Part shown: piece by piece, positions 49,418 to 57,671 of the stretch
Layout of the letters: every line of letters begins with the position of its first letter
Position numbering within the stretch: the stretch's first letter is position 1
The notes under the pieces: model-generated
What the model saw: the letters and a program-made list of their open reading frames with translations, nothing else
Told to the model about the DNA's origin: nothing
The model's database searches: none
Position numbers and translations under genes: made by a program
Source of the DNA: a virus
Strand: one strand, 5' to 3'
Length of the DNA: 64,000 nucleotides
IMG/VR virus record: IMGVR_UViG_3300043449_000929
Coordinates: 1-64,000 of that record

Positions 49418-49567
49418 TCAGTCGTCAAGCGACATAATCAATGCAGCCATCGACATGAACACCAAGGTCGCTGCAACGCCCAGATGCACTAGATCCTTTT
49501 CGAGCAGCTTCTGCCCGAAGTTAAATAACGAGACGGCGACGAAGACATAGATCGACCAGCGGATCAT
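49418..49567 (-). CDS. 49-residue two-helix membrane peptide
   Basis: MIRWSIYVFVAVSLFNFGQK then a second helix (HLGVAATLVFMSMAALIM). It begins within an ATGA overlap with the gene before it. Two-helix hairpin of the kind made by small holins or membrane stress peptides; role not known. Confidence 0.6.
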   Translation of the reverse strand: MIRWSIYVFVAVSLFNFGQKLLEKDLVHLGVAATLVFMSMAALIMSLDD

Positions 49568-49668
49568 TGACCTGCTCCCCTTGCGTAAAGCACCACCGCT
49601 TTACCGGCGAACTTCAGAATGAGCGTAATGCCGTAGATCGCCGTGATGACGCGCAGGATTAGAAACAT
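49564..49668 (-). CDS. 34-residue membrane peptide
   Basis: MFLILRVITAIYGITLILKF then a basic tail. One helix; ends in the ATGA overlap with 49418-49567 and begins inside the stop region of 49659-49862. Confidence 0.55.
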   Translation of the reverse strand: MFLILRVITAIYGITLILKFAGKAVVLYARGAGQ

Positions 49669-49862
49669 TTGTCCGTATGGGTGCATGACTCGTCGCCTTC
49701 TTTGACTGGCCTCCCATACAGGACGCCCCGAATTATTTTGTAGTCGTAGTCATCCATCGTCGGGCCGGGACAACTACACTCACCGAAATCCTCACCGCAT
49801 ACAGGACAGTTGCCGTCTTCATCGCACTCTGCCGAGAAGACGACGCGCTTCCACTCACTCAA
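49659..49862 (-). CDS. Small zinc-ribbon protein
   Basis: 67 aa. CPVCG and CSCP (residues 19-31) form a four-Cys metal site, followed by an acidic strand and YKIIRGVLYGR. This short layout (EWKRV..., NCPVCG, CPGPT) is common in early operons of alphaproteobacterial phages. May bind nucleic acid. Confidence 0.65.
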   Translation of the reverse strand: MSEWKRVVFSAECDEDGNCPVCGEDFGECSCPGPTMDDYDYKIIRGVLYGRPVKEGDESCTHTDKCF

Positions 49863-50284
49863 AACGGCGGCTCCTCGCCATTCAGAACCTTGTCAAGATA
49901 CGCAGCGTATTGCTGCAAGAACTTCTCGAACGCAGCTTGAACGCCGCGATCCATACGCGCGATCTTCTCCAGACCGGCGAACGTAGGGCCGTCAATCTCG
50001 TCCAGGCTCTTAATCCCACGCTCCCACATCAGGCTGAGAATGGATTCCATCAACGCCTTCACGGCGTCTTCCTTGGCGCGCGTGACGGCGGCGTTCTCGT
50101 ATTGCGTCAGTTGAGGAAGCTTCATGTCGTAAACCTTCTTCCCAAGGCTGACATGCCTGGAGCATGTCCACAAAATTAAAGAGGCTTCGTTCTTGCCAAT
50201 CCTGACGAGGTATCCGCTGGCTCCAGCCTGACGACCACACACGCCGCAGACGACAGGAGCGAGCGAGCGAGCGGCAAGGATCAC
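49859..50284 (-). CDS. Small zinc-binding helical protein
   Basis: 141 aa. N-terminal CGVCG with a later Cys-x-x-His (CSRH, residues 41-44) gives a probable zinc site; a helical domain follows (residues 60-135). It overlaps its neighbours by four bases on each side. Unknown function, likely DNA-linked given the operon. Confidence 0.65.
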   Translation of the reverse strand: MILAARSLAPVVCGVCGRQAGASGYLVRIGKNEASLILWTCSRHVSLGKKVYDMKLPQLTQYENAAVTRAKEDAVKALMESILSLMWERGIKSLDEIDGPTFAGLEKIARMDRGVQAAFEKFLQQYAAYLDKVLNGEEPPF

Positions 50285-50505
50285 TTCGACTGGATCGCCT
50301 TGACGTTGGCTCGCGTAGCAAGCACCGCCTCGCCAAACATCTTGATCGCCTCGTTCGTCTCGGCGTCAGGAAGCGAGTCGCACAGGGCGGCGAATGTCGT
50401 TGAACATGCCGCCATACCAACGCGCAGAGGCTTGCCATCGACAGCCACGCGCATCTTGTTGATCGCCTTCTGAACATCCTTCTGGAATTGCTTGTCCGCG
50501 TCCAT
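50281..50505 (-). CDS. Small helical protein, unknown
   Basis: 74 aa. Basic first helix (QFQKDVQKAINKMRVAV), then VGMAACSTTFAALCDSL and an end helix. AGGAGAGAGAG precedes it. No family recognised. Confidence 0.65.
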   Translation of the reverse strand: MDADKQFQKDVQKAINKMRVAVDGKPLRVGMAACSTTFAALCDSLPDAETNEAIKMFGEAVLATRANVKAIQSK

Positions 50506-50515
50506 TCTCTCTCTC

Positions 50516-50758
50516 CTAGTTGTAGGTGCGTTCGTCTTTTAAGGCTTTGTAGCCTTCGCAGACTTGGCTTACGAAGCTGACCATTACGTCTTCAGCGTCC
50601 TTGTCATCGAGCAGGTTCGCCGCAAGCAGATAGGCGAAGCTCGTAATCATGTAGCTGCGCATCTTCCCCTTCACGACATCGTTTATGTCGTCGATCATGT
50701 CGTCGATTGCAGCCAGATCAGCTTCGTCGGCTTCTGTGGATTCTGTTTCTTCAGTCAC
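50516..50758 (-). CDS. Small acidic helical protein
   Basis: 80 aa. An acidic start (TEETESTEADEADLAAIDDM) then helices with a hydrophobic core (YMITSFAYLLAANLL). Four-base overlap with the helicase. Could be a DNA-mimic or helicase partner; that is only a guess from charge and position. Confidence 0.6.
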   Translation of the reverse strand: MTEETESTEADEADLAAIDDMIDDINDVVKGKMRSYMITSFAYLLAANLLDDKDAEDVMVSFVSQVCEGYKALKDERTYN

Positions 50759-52377
50759 GACGCCATCTCCATCTCATCCTGCCTGCGCTTCCAGTTTTTC
50801 ACTTCCCAATACTCACCCTTCTTGCGGACTTGGATTGCGTCGATGGGCTTGGTGGAGTTGTAGATCGCGATTGCATCAATCAGGTAGAACTCTGCCGCCA
50901 ACGGAGCGACATGCTGACGCCACCACGACTGCGCCTTCGCTCCGACAATCCCACTGTGAACCACGCAAACCCATTGCTTGTAGACGCGACGCCCAACGCG
51001 ATACTCGATCCGTATAGAAGGCTGCGATCCGGCTTTATGATGCAAATAAGCTTGCTGTTCGGTGACGGTCAGCCACACCTCTTCGCGCTGCTTCTTGAAC
51101 AGCACGGCGTCTTCGTCCGGTCGAATATCGTGCTTCGCCTCGTCGGGCCTTTCCCACAGATGGCCGCAGTCTGGACACTCGTAGACACGTAGAGACACCA
51201 GTGTTGCGCAGTTCGGACATTCCTTGGCGCGAACCGTTTCCTCTTTCACCTTCCCGGCGTCCACCTTGCCTGGGCGAACAGAGACATCATCGACGGGGCC
51301 GTGACGCCGGATGTTCCCGGCGAAATCGAGAACGAGACAGTCATCCTTGTCTGGCGCGAGACGAGTGCCGCGACCCAACATCTGAACGTAGAGGCTTGTG
51401 CTGAGCGTTGGGCGTAGCATCGCTATCAAATCGACGCGCGGCACATTGAATCCGGTCGTCAGGACGTTGACGTTGACGAGTGCTGTGATTGAACCGAAAG
51501 CGAAACGAGCGACAATCTTGTCGCGTTCTCCGTTCGGAGTTTCGCCTGTCACCATTTCGCATGACACACCGCGCTGGCGCAGGGCGTCTCGCACGGAGAT
51601 GGCGTGCTTTATGCCGCAGCAGAAAACGAGCCATGACTGGCTGTCGCCTGCCCTTTCCACGATCTCGGAACAGGCGGCTTGCGTCACCTCTTCCTGGTTA
51701 ACAGCGTCTTCCAACGCGCCAGCTATGAACTCACCACCCCGCTTTGCCACGCCGGAAACATCCAGCTTGCGCGTCGTGCTTTTGGCGACGAGCGGGGAAA
51801 GGTATCCATCCTCGACGCCTTGGGAGATCGAGTAGGTGTAGACAACCTGATCGAATATCTTGCCGTCGCCTTCGTCCAACCTCCCGCTGTCTAAACGGTA
51901 TGGCGTGGCGGTCATGCCGAGAACACGCATGTCAGGATTAACGCGCCGCAGCCCCTCGATCAGCGTGTGATAGCGTCCAATACCCGACTTCGGGAGCAGA
52001 TGTGCTTCGTCGATAATGAGTAAGTCGCGCGATCCAAGTTGGTTCGATAGATGCGATACCGACTGGACACCAGCAAACAACACTTGTTGGTGCCGGTCGC
52101 GCTGATTGAGGCCAGCAGAGTTGATCCCACACGATATGTGAGGCGCGTGACGGCGTAACTCTTCTGCGTTTCCACGGACTAGCTCCTTTACGTGGACAAG
52201 GGACAGGACGCGGATAGCCGGATATTCTGCGACCAGGCGCCGGATAACCTCTGCGATGACCAGCGACTTGCCTGTGCCGGTAGCGAGATCCACCAAAGGG
52301 TTCCCGCCCCCCGACTTCCAGTAGTCGAAGACGGCGTCCACGGCCTCAACTTGGTATGGTCGGAGGGCGAGAGGCAT
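50755..52377 (-). CDS. SF2 DNA/RNA helicase
   Basis: 540 aa. RPYQVEAV (Q-like motif, 6-13), Walker A ATGTGKS (32-38), DEAH (123-126), MTATPYR (about 155), motif V region (VNVNVLTTGFNVPRVD) and QMLGRGTR (motif VI). After residue 390 a zinc ribbon CPNC...CPDCG is followed by a small C-terminal domain. Family of phage UvsW/RapA-like or type III restriction-like helicases; likely acts in replication fork or recombination work. Confidence 0.85.
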   Translation of the reverse strand: MPLALRPYQVEAVDAVFDYWKSGGGNPLVDLATGTGKSLVIAEVIRRLVAEYPAIRVLSLVHVKELVRGNAEELRRHAPHISCGINSAGLNQRDRHQQVLFAGVQSVSHLSNQLGSRDLLIIDEAHLLPKSGIGRYHTLIEGLRRVNPDMRVLGMTATPYRLDSGRLDEGDGKIFDQVVYTYSISQGVEDGYLSPLVAKSTTRKLDVSGVAKRGGEFIAGALEDAVNQEEVTQAACSEIVERAGDSQSWLVFCCGIKHAISVRDALRQRGVSCEMVTGETPNGERDKIVARFAFGSITALVNVNVLTTGFNVPRVDLIAMLRPTLSTSLYVQMLGRGTRLAPDKDDCLVLDFAGNIRRHGPVDDVSVRPGKVDAGKVKEETVRAKECPNCATLVSLRVYECPDCGHLWERPDEAKHDIRPDEDAVLFKKQREEVWLTVTEQQAYLHHKAGSQPSIRIEYRVGRRVYKQWVCVVHSGIVGAKAQSWWRQHVAPLAAEFYLIDAIAIYNSTKPIDAIQVRKKGEYWEVKNWKRRQDEMEMAS

Positions 52378-52637
52378 TAGGCGATTGCTCCAGCGCGGCG
52401 CAGTTCCGTGACACGATCTTCGTCAACCGTGTAAGGAAGTTCGTAAGCGTAGACACTCTTAGGAACCTGATTAACTTTCTCAGCCTTCAACTCACCAACG
52501 CGCTTGGCGAGGTATTCAGTCGTCTCCTTCTGATTCCCGGCGAAGACGAGGTTCATGTCAGTGGTGCCGCCGTTGTCGCTATAGACGACAAGACCACCAT
52601 CGTTTGCTGCTTCGACTGTGAATGTGATGCGATTCAT
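52377..52637 (-). CDS. Small beta protein, unknown
   Basis: 86 aa. MNRITFTVEAANDGGLVVYSD with later helix (TTEYLAKRVGELKAEKV). Overlaps the helicase start by one base and the membrane peptide stop by one base (TAATG). Function unknown. Confidence 0.6.
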   Translation of the reverse strand: MNRITFTVEAANDGGLVVYSDNGGTTDMNLVFAGNQKETTEYLAKRVGELKAEKVNQVPKSVYAYELPYTVDEDRVTELRRAGAIA

Positions 52638-52768
52638 TACTTCTCTCTCTTTCCCACTGTTGGAATCATCGCAACGACGACGGCCAGTGGCACCATCGTG
52701 AAGATGTAAAGGATGATGAACACCCAGAAGAACAGGAGCTGCATTGCTACATAGAAGAAGTGCTTCAT
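52637..52768 (-). CDS. 43-residue membrane peptide
   Basis: MKHFFYVAMQLLFFWVFIIL followed by a second hydrophobic stretch and KREK. It overlaps the DUF6378-type gene by one base and ends TAATG into the next. Probably one long or two short membrane helices. Confidence 0.6.
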   Translation of the reverse strand: MKHFFYVAMQLLFFWVFIILYIFTMVPLAVVVAMIPTVGKREK

Positions 52769-53043
52769 CATTCCGCCTCGATCAGTTCTGCGGCGAATGC
52801 GAGATAGGCAATCGCGTCGATGTATGAGTCACGCTTGCGCGGAGACTGTCTGATGCGAGCCAGCTTCAAGCAGACCATGATTAGCGCGACCTCGTAGCCG
52901 CTAATGTTCATCCCAGTAGCGATGCAGGCGAGCCGCGAGATACGATCAAAGTTCTGCTCAAAGCTTCCTATCGCGTCGTAGTCTTCCCCACGCTCGGAGA
53001 TGATCGCCTTGGCTTCATCAAGGACTGACTTCGGATTCATCAT
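52768..53043 (-). CDS. DUF6378-type phage protein
   Basis: 91 aa. LDEAKAIISERGEDYDAIGS, NFDRISRLACIATG, VALIMVCLKLARIRQSPRKRDSY (key residues) and DAIAYLAFAAELIE are the ordered motifs of a small all-helical family carried by many phages, distantly like nucleotide pyrophosphohydrolases. May act in nucleotide metabolism. Confidence 0.75.
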   Translation of the reverse strand: MMNPKSVLDEAKAIISERGEDYDAIGSFEQNFDRISRLACIATGMNISGYEVALIMVCLKLARIRQSPRKRDSYIDAIAYLAFAAELIEAE

Positions 53044-53996
53044 TCGACCTCCGGCGCAGCAGTCTTCAGATCCCGCCCGTCAACGAACGTGGAGCCGTCT
53101 GCGAATTGATATGAAACAGTCCTCGCGACCTCGTCGGCGGTAACAACCTGACCGCCAGGAATAAGATCGGGGATGGAGATATGCCGCGAGCATCCCTTGC
53201 GCTGGGCGTCAAGCGATAGGTCATGCTGATGCAGATCGCAGAACCAAGTGCCGTCGCTCTTGAAGCGGAAATCAATGCAGGTTCGGCAGTTCGCGCGCGG
53301 CCAAGCGCCATCGAGACAGACCGGCTTGTGACGGCACCAGCGGCACTGAAAAGACTCGACACGTTCAGGCGGTGTTTCGGCAGTCAGGATCAGTGCGGCT
53401 TTGTTGAGGAGATAGTCCGACTTTTCACGATCATGCTCGACAACTTCAGTCTCAACGCGGTCGTCGTCCTTGCAGTGTGCCATATATAGCCCACGCTTCA
53501 GACCCATGCCCCGCATGTAAATCTGCATCTGATCGTAGTGGACCGGCTTCGACCACTGGACGCCATGCTTACGCCAATCGTCGAACGACTTCTTGTTGTG
53601 TGTCTTGAACTCAAGGAGAATGTCTTCGTCCCGGTCGAACCCTGGCACGTTGGACGCCTTGCCGTCAGACGATCCTTTGAAGTGGCCGTTGAGGAACGAT
53701 ACTGTCCACTGCTTGTCGGTATCAGGATCACGTTCGAGAACATCGCATCCAATGGCGCGGAGATCCGTCACCATGCGCGCCTCTTCCCGGTGGCCGGTCT
53801 GAAACAGCCGCTCAAGACGCCCATCGTGATACTTCAGCGTCGAGACCCAATGCAGGTCATACCAAAGTTCGCGGGTGCATTCCTTGCCGATAGAGGAACA
53901 GCGAATGACAGGATGATCTTTCCGCTCCTGCACGCTCTGATAATGCTGCTGTATCGCCAGCGCGACGGGAGATACTGTTTTGAATAGCTCAGCCAT
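53040..53996 (-). CDS. PD-(D/E)XK exonuclease, RecB/Cas4-like
   Basis: 318 aa. RCSSIGKECTRELWYDL (residues 32-48) starts the domain; HFKGSSDG (D near 112) and LLEFKTHNKKSF give the D...E-x-K catalytic core; a motif-IV-like Gln in QMQIYM follows. A Cys cluster (CRWCRHKPVC, then CRTC near 240) may bind a metal or iron-sulphur cluster. It fits a 5'-3' exonuclease that feeds the Sak4 system. Confidence 0.75.
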   Translation of the reverse strand: MAELFKTVSPVALAIQQHYQSVQERKDHPVIRCSSIGKECTRELWYDLHWVSTLKYHDGRLERLFQTGHREEARMVTDLRAIGCDVLERDPDTDKQWTVSFLNGHFKGSSDGKASNVPGFDRDEDILLEFKTHNKKSFDDWRKHGVQWSKPVHYDQMQIYMRGMGLKRGLYMAHCKDDDRVETEVVEHDREKSDYLLNKAALILTAETPPERVESFQCRWCRHKPVCLDGAWPRANCRTCIDFRFKSDGTWFCDLHQHDLSLDAQRKGCSRHISIPDLIPGGQVVTADEVARTVSYQFADGSTFVDGRDLKTAAPEVE

Positions 53997-54056
53997 CAGA
54001 CATAACTTTCCCGTTCACGCCGAAGCGTGTTAATCCCACCAGTTCTGTTTGCTAGT

Positions 54057-54281
54057 TCAGTTCACCTTATGGACAGGCATTCCGTTTATGCTGTCCGACA
54101 CAATCTCTTCGTGGACATAACTGTATGTCTTGCCGTCAGCCGTTGTATGGATCACGGCCTTCTGCTCGATCCGCGCCTGCATGAGATAACCTTTCTTCAT
54201 CCAGTAGTCGTTGATGGCGCGGACGCATTCGCGGCTATTGGAGGAGAACCGTCCGGTTCTTGCAGGCGCGGAGTCAAACAT
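54057..54281 (-). CDS. Small protein, unknown
   Basis: 74 aa. Basic start, then CVRAINDYWMKKGYLMQARI and a beta end (KTYSYVHEEIVSD). Similar to short phage proteins that follow helix-turn-helix genes. It starts 1 bp after the stop of 54283-54492. Function unknown. Confidence 0.65.
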   Translation of the reverse strand: MFDSAPARTGRFSSNSRECVRAINDYWMKKGYLMQARIEQKAVIHTTADGKTYSYVHEEIVSDSINGMPVHKVN

Positions 54282-54282
54282 C

Positions 54283-54492
54283 TTAGGAAGCCTTCTTCTG
54301 CTTGGCGCGACGGTTCAGGCGAGCCTGCGACTTGAGAATCTGACCAACGCGCTGGGCGGTGATCTTGTATTTGTCGGCCAGTTCAGCCTGCTTCCAACCC
54401 TTCAGGCTGTAAGCGTAAATCTGCTCGTTACGCTTATTGCAGTAGGCAATCTGACCGGCGCGCGTGGCGCGGATAGTGTGAACGTAAGCCAT
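54283..54492 (-). CDS. Helix-turn-helix protein
   Basis: 69 aa from ATG 54492 with GGGAGAAGAGAGAG upstream; the longer open frame would overlap the gene upstream. LKGWKQAELADKYKITAQRVGQI is a helix-turn-helix like sigma region 4; the end is basic (RRAKQKKAS). A transcription factor for the replication or late genes is possible. Confidence 0.65.
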   Translation of the reverse strand: MAYVHTIRATRAGQIAYCNKRNEQIYAYSLKGWKQAELADKYKITAQRVGQILKSQARLNRRAKQKKAS

Positions 54493-54508
54493 CTCTCTCT
54501 TCTCCCTC

Positions 54509-54988
54509 TCAGCGCTTCCAGGGGGCGGCATTGGCGGGCTTCGCAGCGGCTACACTCGGAGCAGCAGCGACGGGAGCCGGGGCGTTAGCCGCAGACTTGA
54601 ACGCACGGACATTGTTGCGGGCCGGATAACCATTCTTCTCCCGCTCGATCTTCAACGTCGCGCGAACCGGGATGCTGTGCAGGTCAGCAGTATCCTCAAG
54701 GGCGTGCGGCAACCCGACAGCAGAGCAAAGCTGAGCAAGCAGCTTCTCACCAATCGCTTGCGTATCAGCCTTCGGGCTGACCGTGTTGATGTTGGTGTAA
54801 ACGCGACGGTTCTCATACTGACCATCGACGACGCGAAGCTGGAGAGAAATATACTCACCGTCGCCAGCGCGGGTCTGTTTTATAGCGGAATCGACTACCT
54901 CAACGATGTAATCGCCAGCCGGAAGCAGTTCAAAGTTGTCGGTGGTATCGACAGCAGAGAAGTCAAAAGCTTTACCGAGTTGTGCCAT
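54509..54988 (-). CDS. DUF669-type single-strand DNA-binding protein
   Basis: 159 aa. LPAGDYIVEVVDSAIKQTRAG, YISLQLRVVDGQYENRRVYT (key residues) and a disordered Ala/Pro end closing with PWKR match DUF669 proteins, which are OB-like ssDNA-binding proteins paired with Sak4-type ATPases. It lies 13 bp from that ATPase gene. Likely coats ssDNA in recombination and replication. Confidence 0.75.
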   Translation of the reverse strand: MAQLGKAFDFSAVDTTDNFELLPAGDYIVEVVDSAIKQTRAGDGEYISLQLRVVDGQYENRRVYTNINTVSPKADTQAIGEKLLAQLCSAVGLPHALEDTADLHSIPVRATLKIEREKNGYPARNNVRAFKSAANAPAPVAAAPSVAAAKPANAAPWKR

Positions 54989-55001
54989 TTGTTAGCTCCT
55001 T

Positions 55002-55766
55002 TTACTTGCCAGTTTTCGGGAAATAAGACGTGACTTCAGCGTATCCAACCGCTTCTTTCGGCAGGCGAATTTTTGCAGGCATTGAATACCTGTTCTTCGC
55101 AACGTAAGAGGGCCGAGACTCGGTGTGAATGAAGATTGTTCCACCACCTTCCGCAATGACCCTCTCCTTGTTGAAGCCCAGATCCTGGGACTTGATCGTC
55201 ACCTGCTTCTTCAGCAGGAAGATCGCATCCATCTCACGCTCGATTGCAGGCGACAGTTTCGCGTGCATGTCGATGCAATAGTGCGAGTAGCTTGCGACTT
55301 CTGGATCGTCGAAACGATCAACCTTCGCGTGAGCGATCAGGACGCTCGCCATGTTGCGTTCGTCGCGCAGGACATTGATCGCCTCAAGAAGTTCAGCGAC
55401 TGGCTTCTGCGCCTCGACGTATCCCTTGCCGTAAGCGAACTCCTCAATCGACTTCTTCCCGTGAGCCGCGCAGACATGAGCGAAGATCATCGGCTGAAGC
55501 GCAGAGATGCTGTCGAGAACCAGCGTCTGGTAATCGTGTTCGCCTTCGTATAAAGCGTAGATCGCCTCCATCGTCTCGCTGAACGACTTCACACGGAAGG
55601 CGTCGAACTCAACGCCAGCAGGCGTTCCATCCTCAGTCTGAATGAAGATCGGATTAGGGAACGACGAAGCGAACGTCGTCTTACCGTCTCCCGGCGAACC
55701 GTAGACAAGGACACGCGGCGGCTTTGATGCGTGTGCTTTTCTTATAGACTTAAGGTCAAGCGCCAT
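55002..55766 (-). CDS. Sak4-type RecA-like ATPase
   Basis: 254 aa. Walker A GSPGDGKTT (23-31), Walker B YQTLVLDSIS (near 80), and MASVLIAHAKV with a His at the usual sensor. Size and order match AAA_24/Sak4 single-strand annealing or recombinase proteins. With the DUF669 protein, exonuclease and RuvC-like resolvase it forms a recombination set. Confidence 0.8.
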   Translation of the reverse strand: MALDLKSIRKAHASKPPRVLVYGSPGDGKTTFASSFPNPIFIQTEDGTPAGVEFDAFRVKSFSETMEAIYALYEGEHDYQTLVLDSISALQPMIFAHVCAAHGKKSIEEFAYGKGYVEAQKPVAELLEAINVLRDERNMASVLIAHAKVDRFDDPEVASYSHYCIDMHAKLSPAIEREMDAIFLLKKQVTIKSQDLGFNKERVIAEGGGTIFIHTESRPSYVAKNRYSMPAKIRLPKEAVGYAEVTSYFPKTGK

Positions 55767-55957
55767 AGGTGGATACCTCTCTCTTCGTAAGCTGCGATAA
55801 GCTGGCGTTCGGTGTAAGCGACGTAATTCGGGTAGGCACGGATCAGATCCAGAAGATGGAGAAGATGAGCGAGATTTAGATCGCCATCTGGATTGTCAGC
55901 GTTAGCTGCTCCTTGATAAGGTTTTGTCTTGGATTCATTCGGCGCGCGGCACAGCAT
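55742..55957 (-). CDS. Small helical protein
   Basis: 71 aa. Polar lead (residues 1-27) then helices LNLAHLLHLLDLIRAY and YTERQLIAAYEERG. Overlaps the ATPase by 25 bp and the resolvase by 23 bp. Function unknown. Confidence 0.6.
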   Translation of the reverse strand: MLCRAPNESKTKPYQGAANADNPDGDLNLAHLLHLLDLIRAYPNYVAYTERQLIAAYEERGIHLWRLTLSL

Positions 55958-56423
55958 GGTTCTGACTCCACACGACCTCGCTGCCGTATGCCGCGAGTAA
56001 ACACGCCTCTGCGCGTCCGTGATGTTTCTTCAGCGAGAACGAGTCGGCGCATAGCGGCCAACGCTCAATCGCTGCACGGCGCGACTCTTCCTTGTCCTTG
56101 CCAAGGCTGAAGTAACGCTTCCATTTCGTAGGGGTGACAAAGTGGACAGGGACTTTGTGTGCAGCCAAAACTCCAATCGCAACGCCGAACGCGCGACCAA
56201 AGTTGAACATGCTCGTCACACCCTGCCCAGGCATTGCGCCAACCATCTCGATAACTGCGCAATCTGGATTGAACTGCTCGATTAATTGAGAGATGCCAGA
56301 CGCATTCACTCGGCCATCGACAAGCGGCATGTCATATACGGCGACACGCTCAGCGTGTTCTGGATAGAAGAACGCGATGGCTCCGCTCAGACCTGGATCA
56401 ATTCCACAGATGCACTTTGCCAT
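55935..56423 (-). CDS. RuvC-like Holliday junction resolvase
   Basis: 162 aa from ATG 56423. GIDPGLSGA (7-15, Asp9), VIEMVG (Glu) and the closing HGRAEACLLAAYG, in which AEA replaces the usual ADA, are the acidic sites of RuvC folds. GQGVTSMFNFGR and VTPTKWKRYF also fit. It would cut branched replication intermediates before packaging. Confidence 0.8.
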   Translation of the reverse strand: MAKCICGIDPGLSGAIAFFYPEHAERVAVYDMPLVDGRVNASGISQLIEQFNPDCAVIEMVGAMPGQGVTSMFNFGRAFGVAIGVLAAHKVPVHFVTPTKWKRYFSLGKDKEESRRAAIERWPLCADSFSLKKHHGRAEACLLAAYGSEVVWSQNHAVPRAE

Positions 56424-56434
56424 CGTCTCTCTTC

Positions 56435-56554
56435 CTAATGGTGGGGCGTTACTGCCCGCCGCCCCTCGCGGCTTCCCACGGCGACCCACAACTGCCGAAT
56501 GCGGTCACGGCAGGAGGCCAGCAGGTTCACGAAACTGAATGGCGGCGGCGTCAT
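56435..56554 (-). CDS. Possible 39-residue protein
   Basis: ATG 56554 with GGTGAAG before it; the product MTPPPFSFVNLLASCRDRIR continues basic and ends TPHH. It fills part of the gap between the HNH gene and the resolvase. Supported only by frame and start context. Confidence 0.35.
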   Translation of the reverse strand: MTPPPFSFVNLLASCRDRIRQLWVAVGSREGRRAVTPHH

Positions 56555-56678
56555 GCTTCACCAAAGTGCAGCCCCCAACTGACGCCGCCGCCGCGTAACC
56601 CCGACGAACTCGTTACCTCTCGTCGAGTTTTCCGAGGCGTCAGACACCGAGCCGCCGCCCCGAAACTTGCTCTCCCAA

Positions 56679-57170
56679 CTAATTCGCCGCCGCAAATAGC
56701 TTCGTCGCGGCAGGTGCGAACCGTTGGTGATGAATCTCAGATGCTATCTGGTAGGCGAAGCTTGCTGCGGCTGGACAATCAAAGCTGCCTAAATGCGTCG
56801 TCTGTCCATTTGAGGTAATCGACGACCAGAAAACGCGGCGCGTGCCACGGGTTTCTTGGTAAACGCCTTTAAGGCCGCTGCGCGCATGTCCGTTTTTGTT
56901 CCGCGCGTTCGCTGAGTGAGTTGCTTCTCTCAGGTTTGAAACGGCATTATTTTTTCGATCACCGTCTACGTGATCAATTATTCCGGCAGGCCAAACACCA
57001 TATTTTATTGCCCACGCAATCCTGTGCGCGCGATAACTACGGCCACGAACCTTTATTCTGCTGTAGCCGTGAGAATCATCTGAACCCGCCGCCTCCCGCC
57101 AAAACAATTTGCCCGTGGCTTCGTCGTAGATAAAAATCTTCCGAAGTTCTTCTGGAGTGAGTTCAGACAT
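56679..57170 (-). CDS. HNH endonuclease with AP2-like domain
   Basis: 163 aa. Residues 25-95 are an HNH core (SHGYSRIKVRGRSYRAHRIAW, IIDHVDGDRKNNAVSNLR; key DHxDGDRxNN). Residues 100-150 (GLKGVYQETRGTRRVFWSSI, LGSFDCPAAASFAYQIAS) are AP2-like, the usual DNA-recognition part of such homing nucleases. It lies between the Cro-like gene and the resolvase, so it is probably a mobile insertion in the early operon. Confidence 0.8.
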   Translation of the reverse strand: MSELTPEELRKIFIYDEATGKLFWREAAGSDDSHGYSRIKVRGRSYRAHRIAWAIKYGVWPAGIIDHVDGDRKNNAVSNLREATHSANARNKNGHARSGLKGVYQETRGTRRVFWSSITSNGQTTHLGSFDCPAAASFAYQIASEIHHQRFAPAATKLFAAAN

Positions 57171-57288
57171 TTTGTTGCCCGCGACAGCCTTGGAAAGAAC
57201 CGCCGCCCGTAGGCGACGGAGTTGAGGGAGGACCGGGCTAACGCCCCCGGCAGGCGAACCTTTCTACGTAGTTCTACTTACGTTCCCT

Positions 57289-57317
57289 TGAAAACTACGA
57301 ACGTTCGTTCTATATGC
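57289..57317 (+). promoter_or_regulatory. Operator D within an antisense-facing promoter
   Basis: TTGAAA (57289-57294), exact 17-nt spacer, TATATG (57312-57317), reading rightward into the Cro-like gene on its opposite strand. The spacer holds TACGAACGTTCGTT (57296-57309), one base from the dyad TAnGAAnnTTCnTA found at three other regulatory sites. Confidence 0.5.
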
Positions 57318-57366
57318 AGCCTGTCGGGTGAGCGGTACGATCCGTTAACCAGCACAGGAGTAACCG

Positions 57367-57594
57367 TTATGCGTTTTGCTTTTTTCCAACTGGCTTAGGC
57401 CAAAGATCGGGACGAGAAACCCAAAGCGGGATTACGCCGCCAGAAGCTTTCTCTAACAAAACTGCCATCTCTGCTGGGATTCCAGACTTCCGCCAATAGC
57501 TGACGGTTGACTGACGCTTGCCCAGAATGCGTGCCAGTTCGGCTTGACTGCCGAGTGTCTCGACTACTGCGTTGTAGGAAGTTTCATAGTTCAT
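57367..57594 (-). CDS. Cro-like regulator
   Basis: 75 aa from ATG 57594; an in-frame TTG at 57603 is not needed. SQAELARILGKRQSTVSYWRK (residues 16-36) is a helix-turn-helix like Cro/YdaS; the sequence MAVLLEKASGG follows. It faces the CI-like gene across 88 bp. Its own promoter spacer holds operator B and operator A lies in its first codons, so it and CI probably compete for the same sites. The mRNA seems to start at the ATG. Confidence 0.8.
   Translation of the reverse strand: MNYETSYNAVVETLGSQAELARILGKRQSTVSYWRKSGIPAEMAVLLEKASGGVIPLWVSRPDLWPKPVGKKQNA
57575..57588. promoter_or_regulatory. Operator A
   Basis: TAGGAAGTTTCATA, perfect match to the dyad TAnGAAnnTTCnTA, inside codons 3-7 of the Cro-like gene. 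Centre is 33 bp from operator B, about three helix turns. Confidence 0.7.
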
Positions 57595-57601
57595 GAACGT
57601 C

Positions 57602-57629
57602 AAGCTATACGAAGTTTCAGAGGCGTCAA
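57602..57629 (-). promoter_or_regulatory. Promoter of the Cro-like gene with operator B
   Basis: TTGACG (57629-57624), 16-nt spacer, TAGCTT (57607-57602), then seven bases to ATG. TACGAAGTTTCAGA (57608-57621, one mismatch to the dyad) fills the spacer exactly. Confidence 0.65.
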
Positions 57630-57671
57630 TCGTATTTTCTAAAATTTAACGACACGCCAAATTTGATGGGG

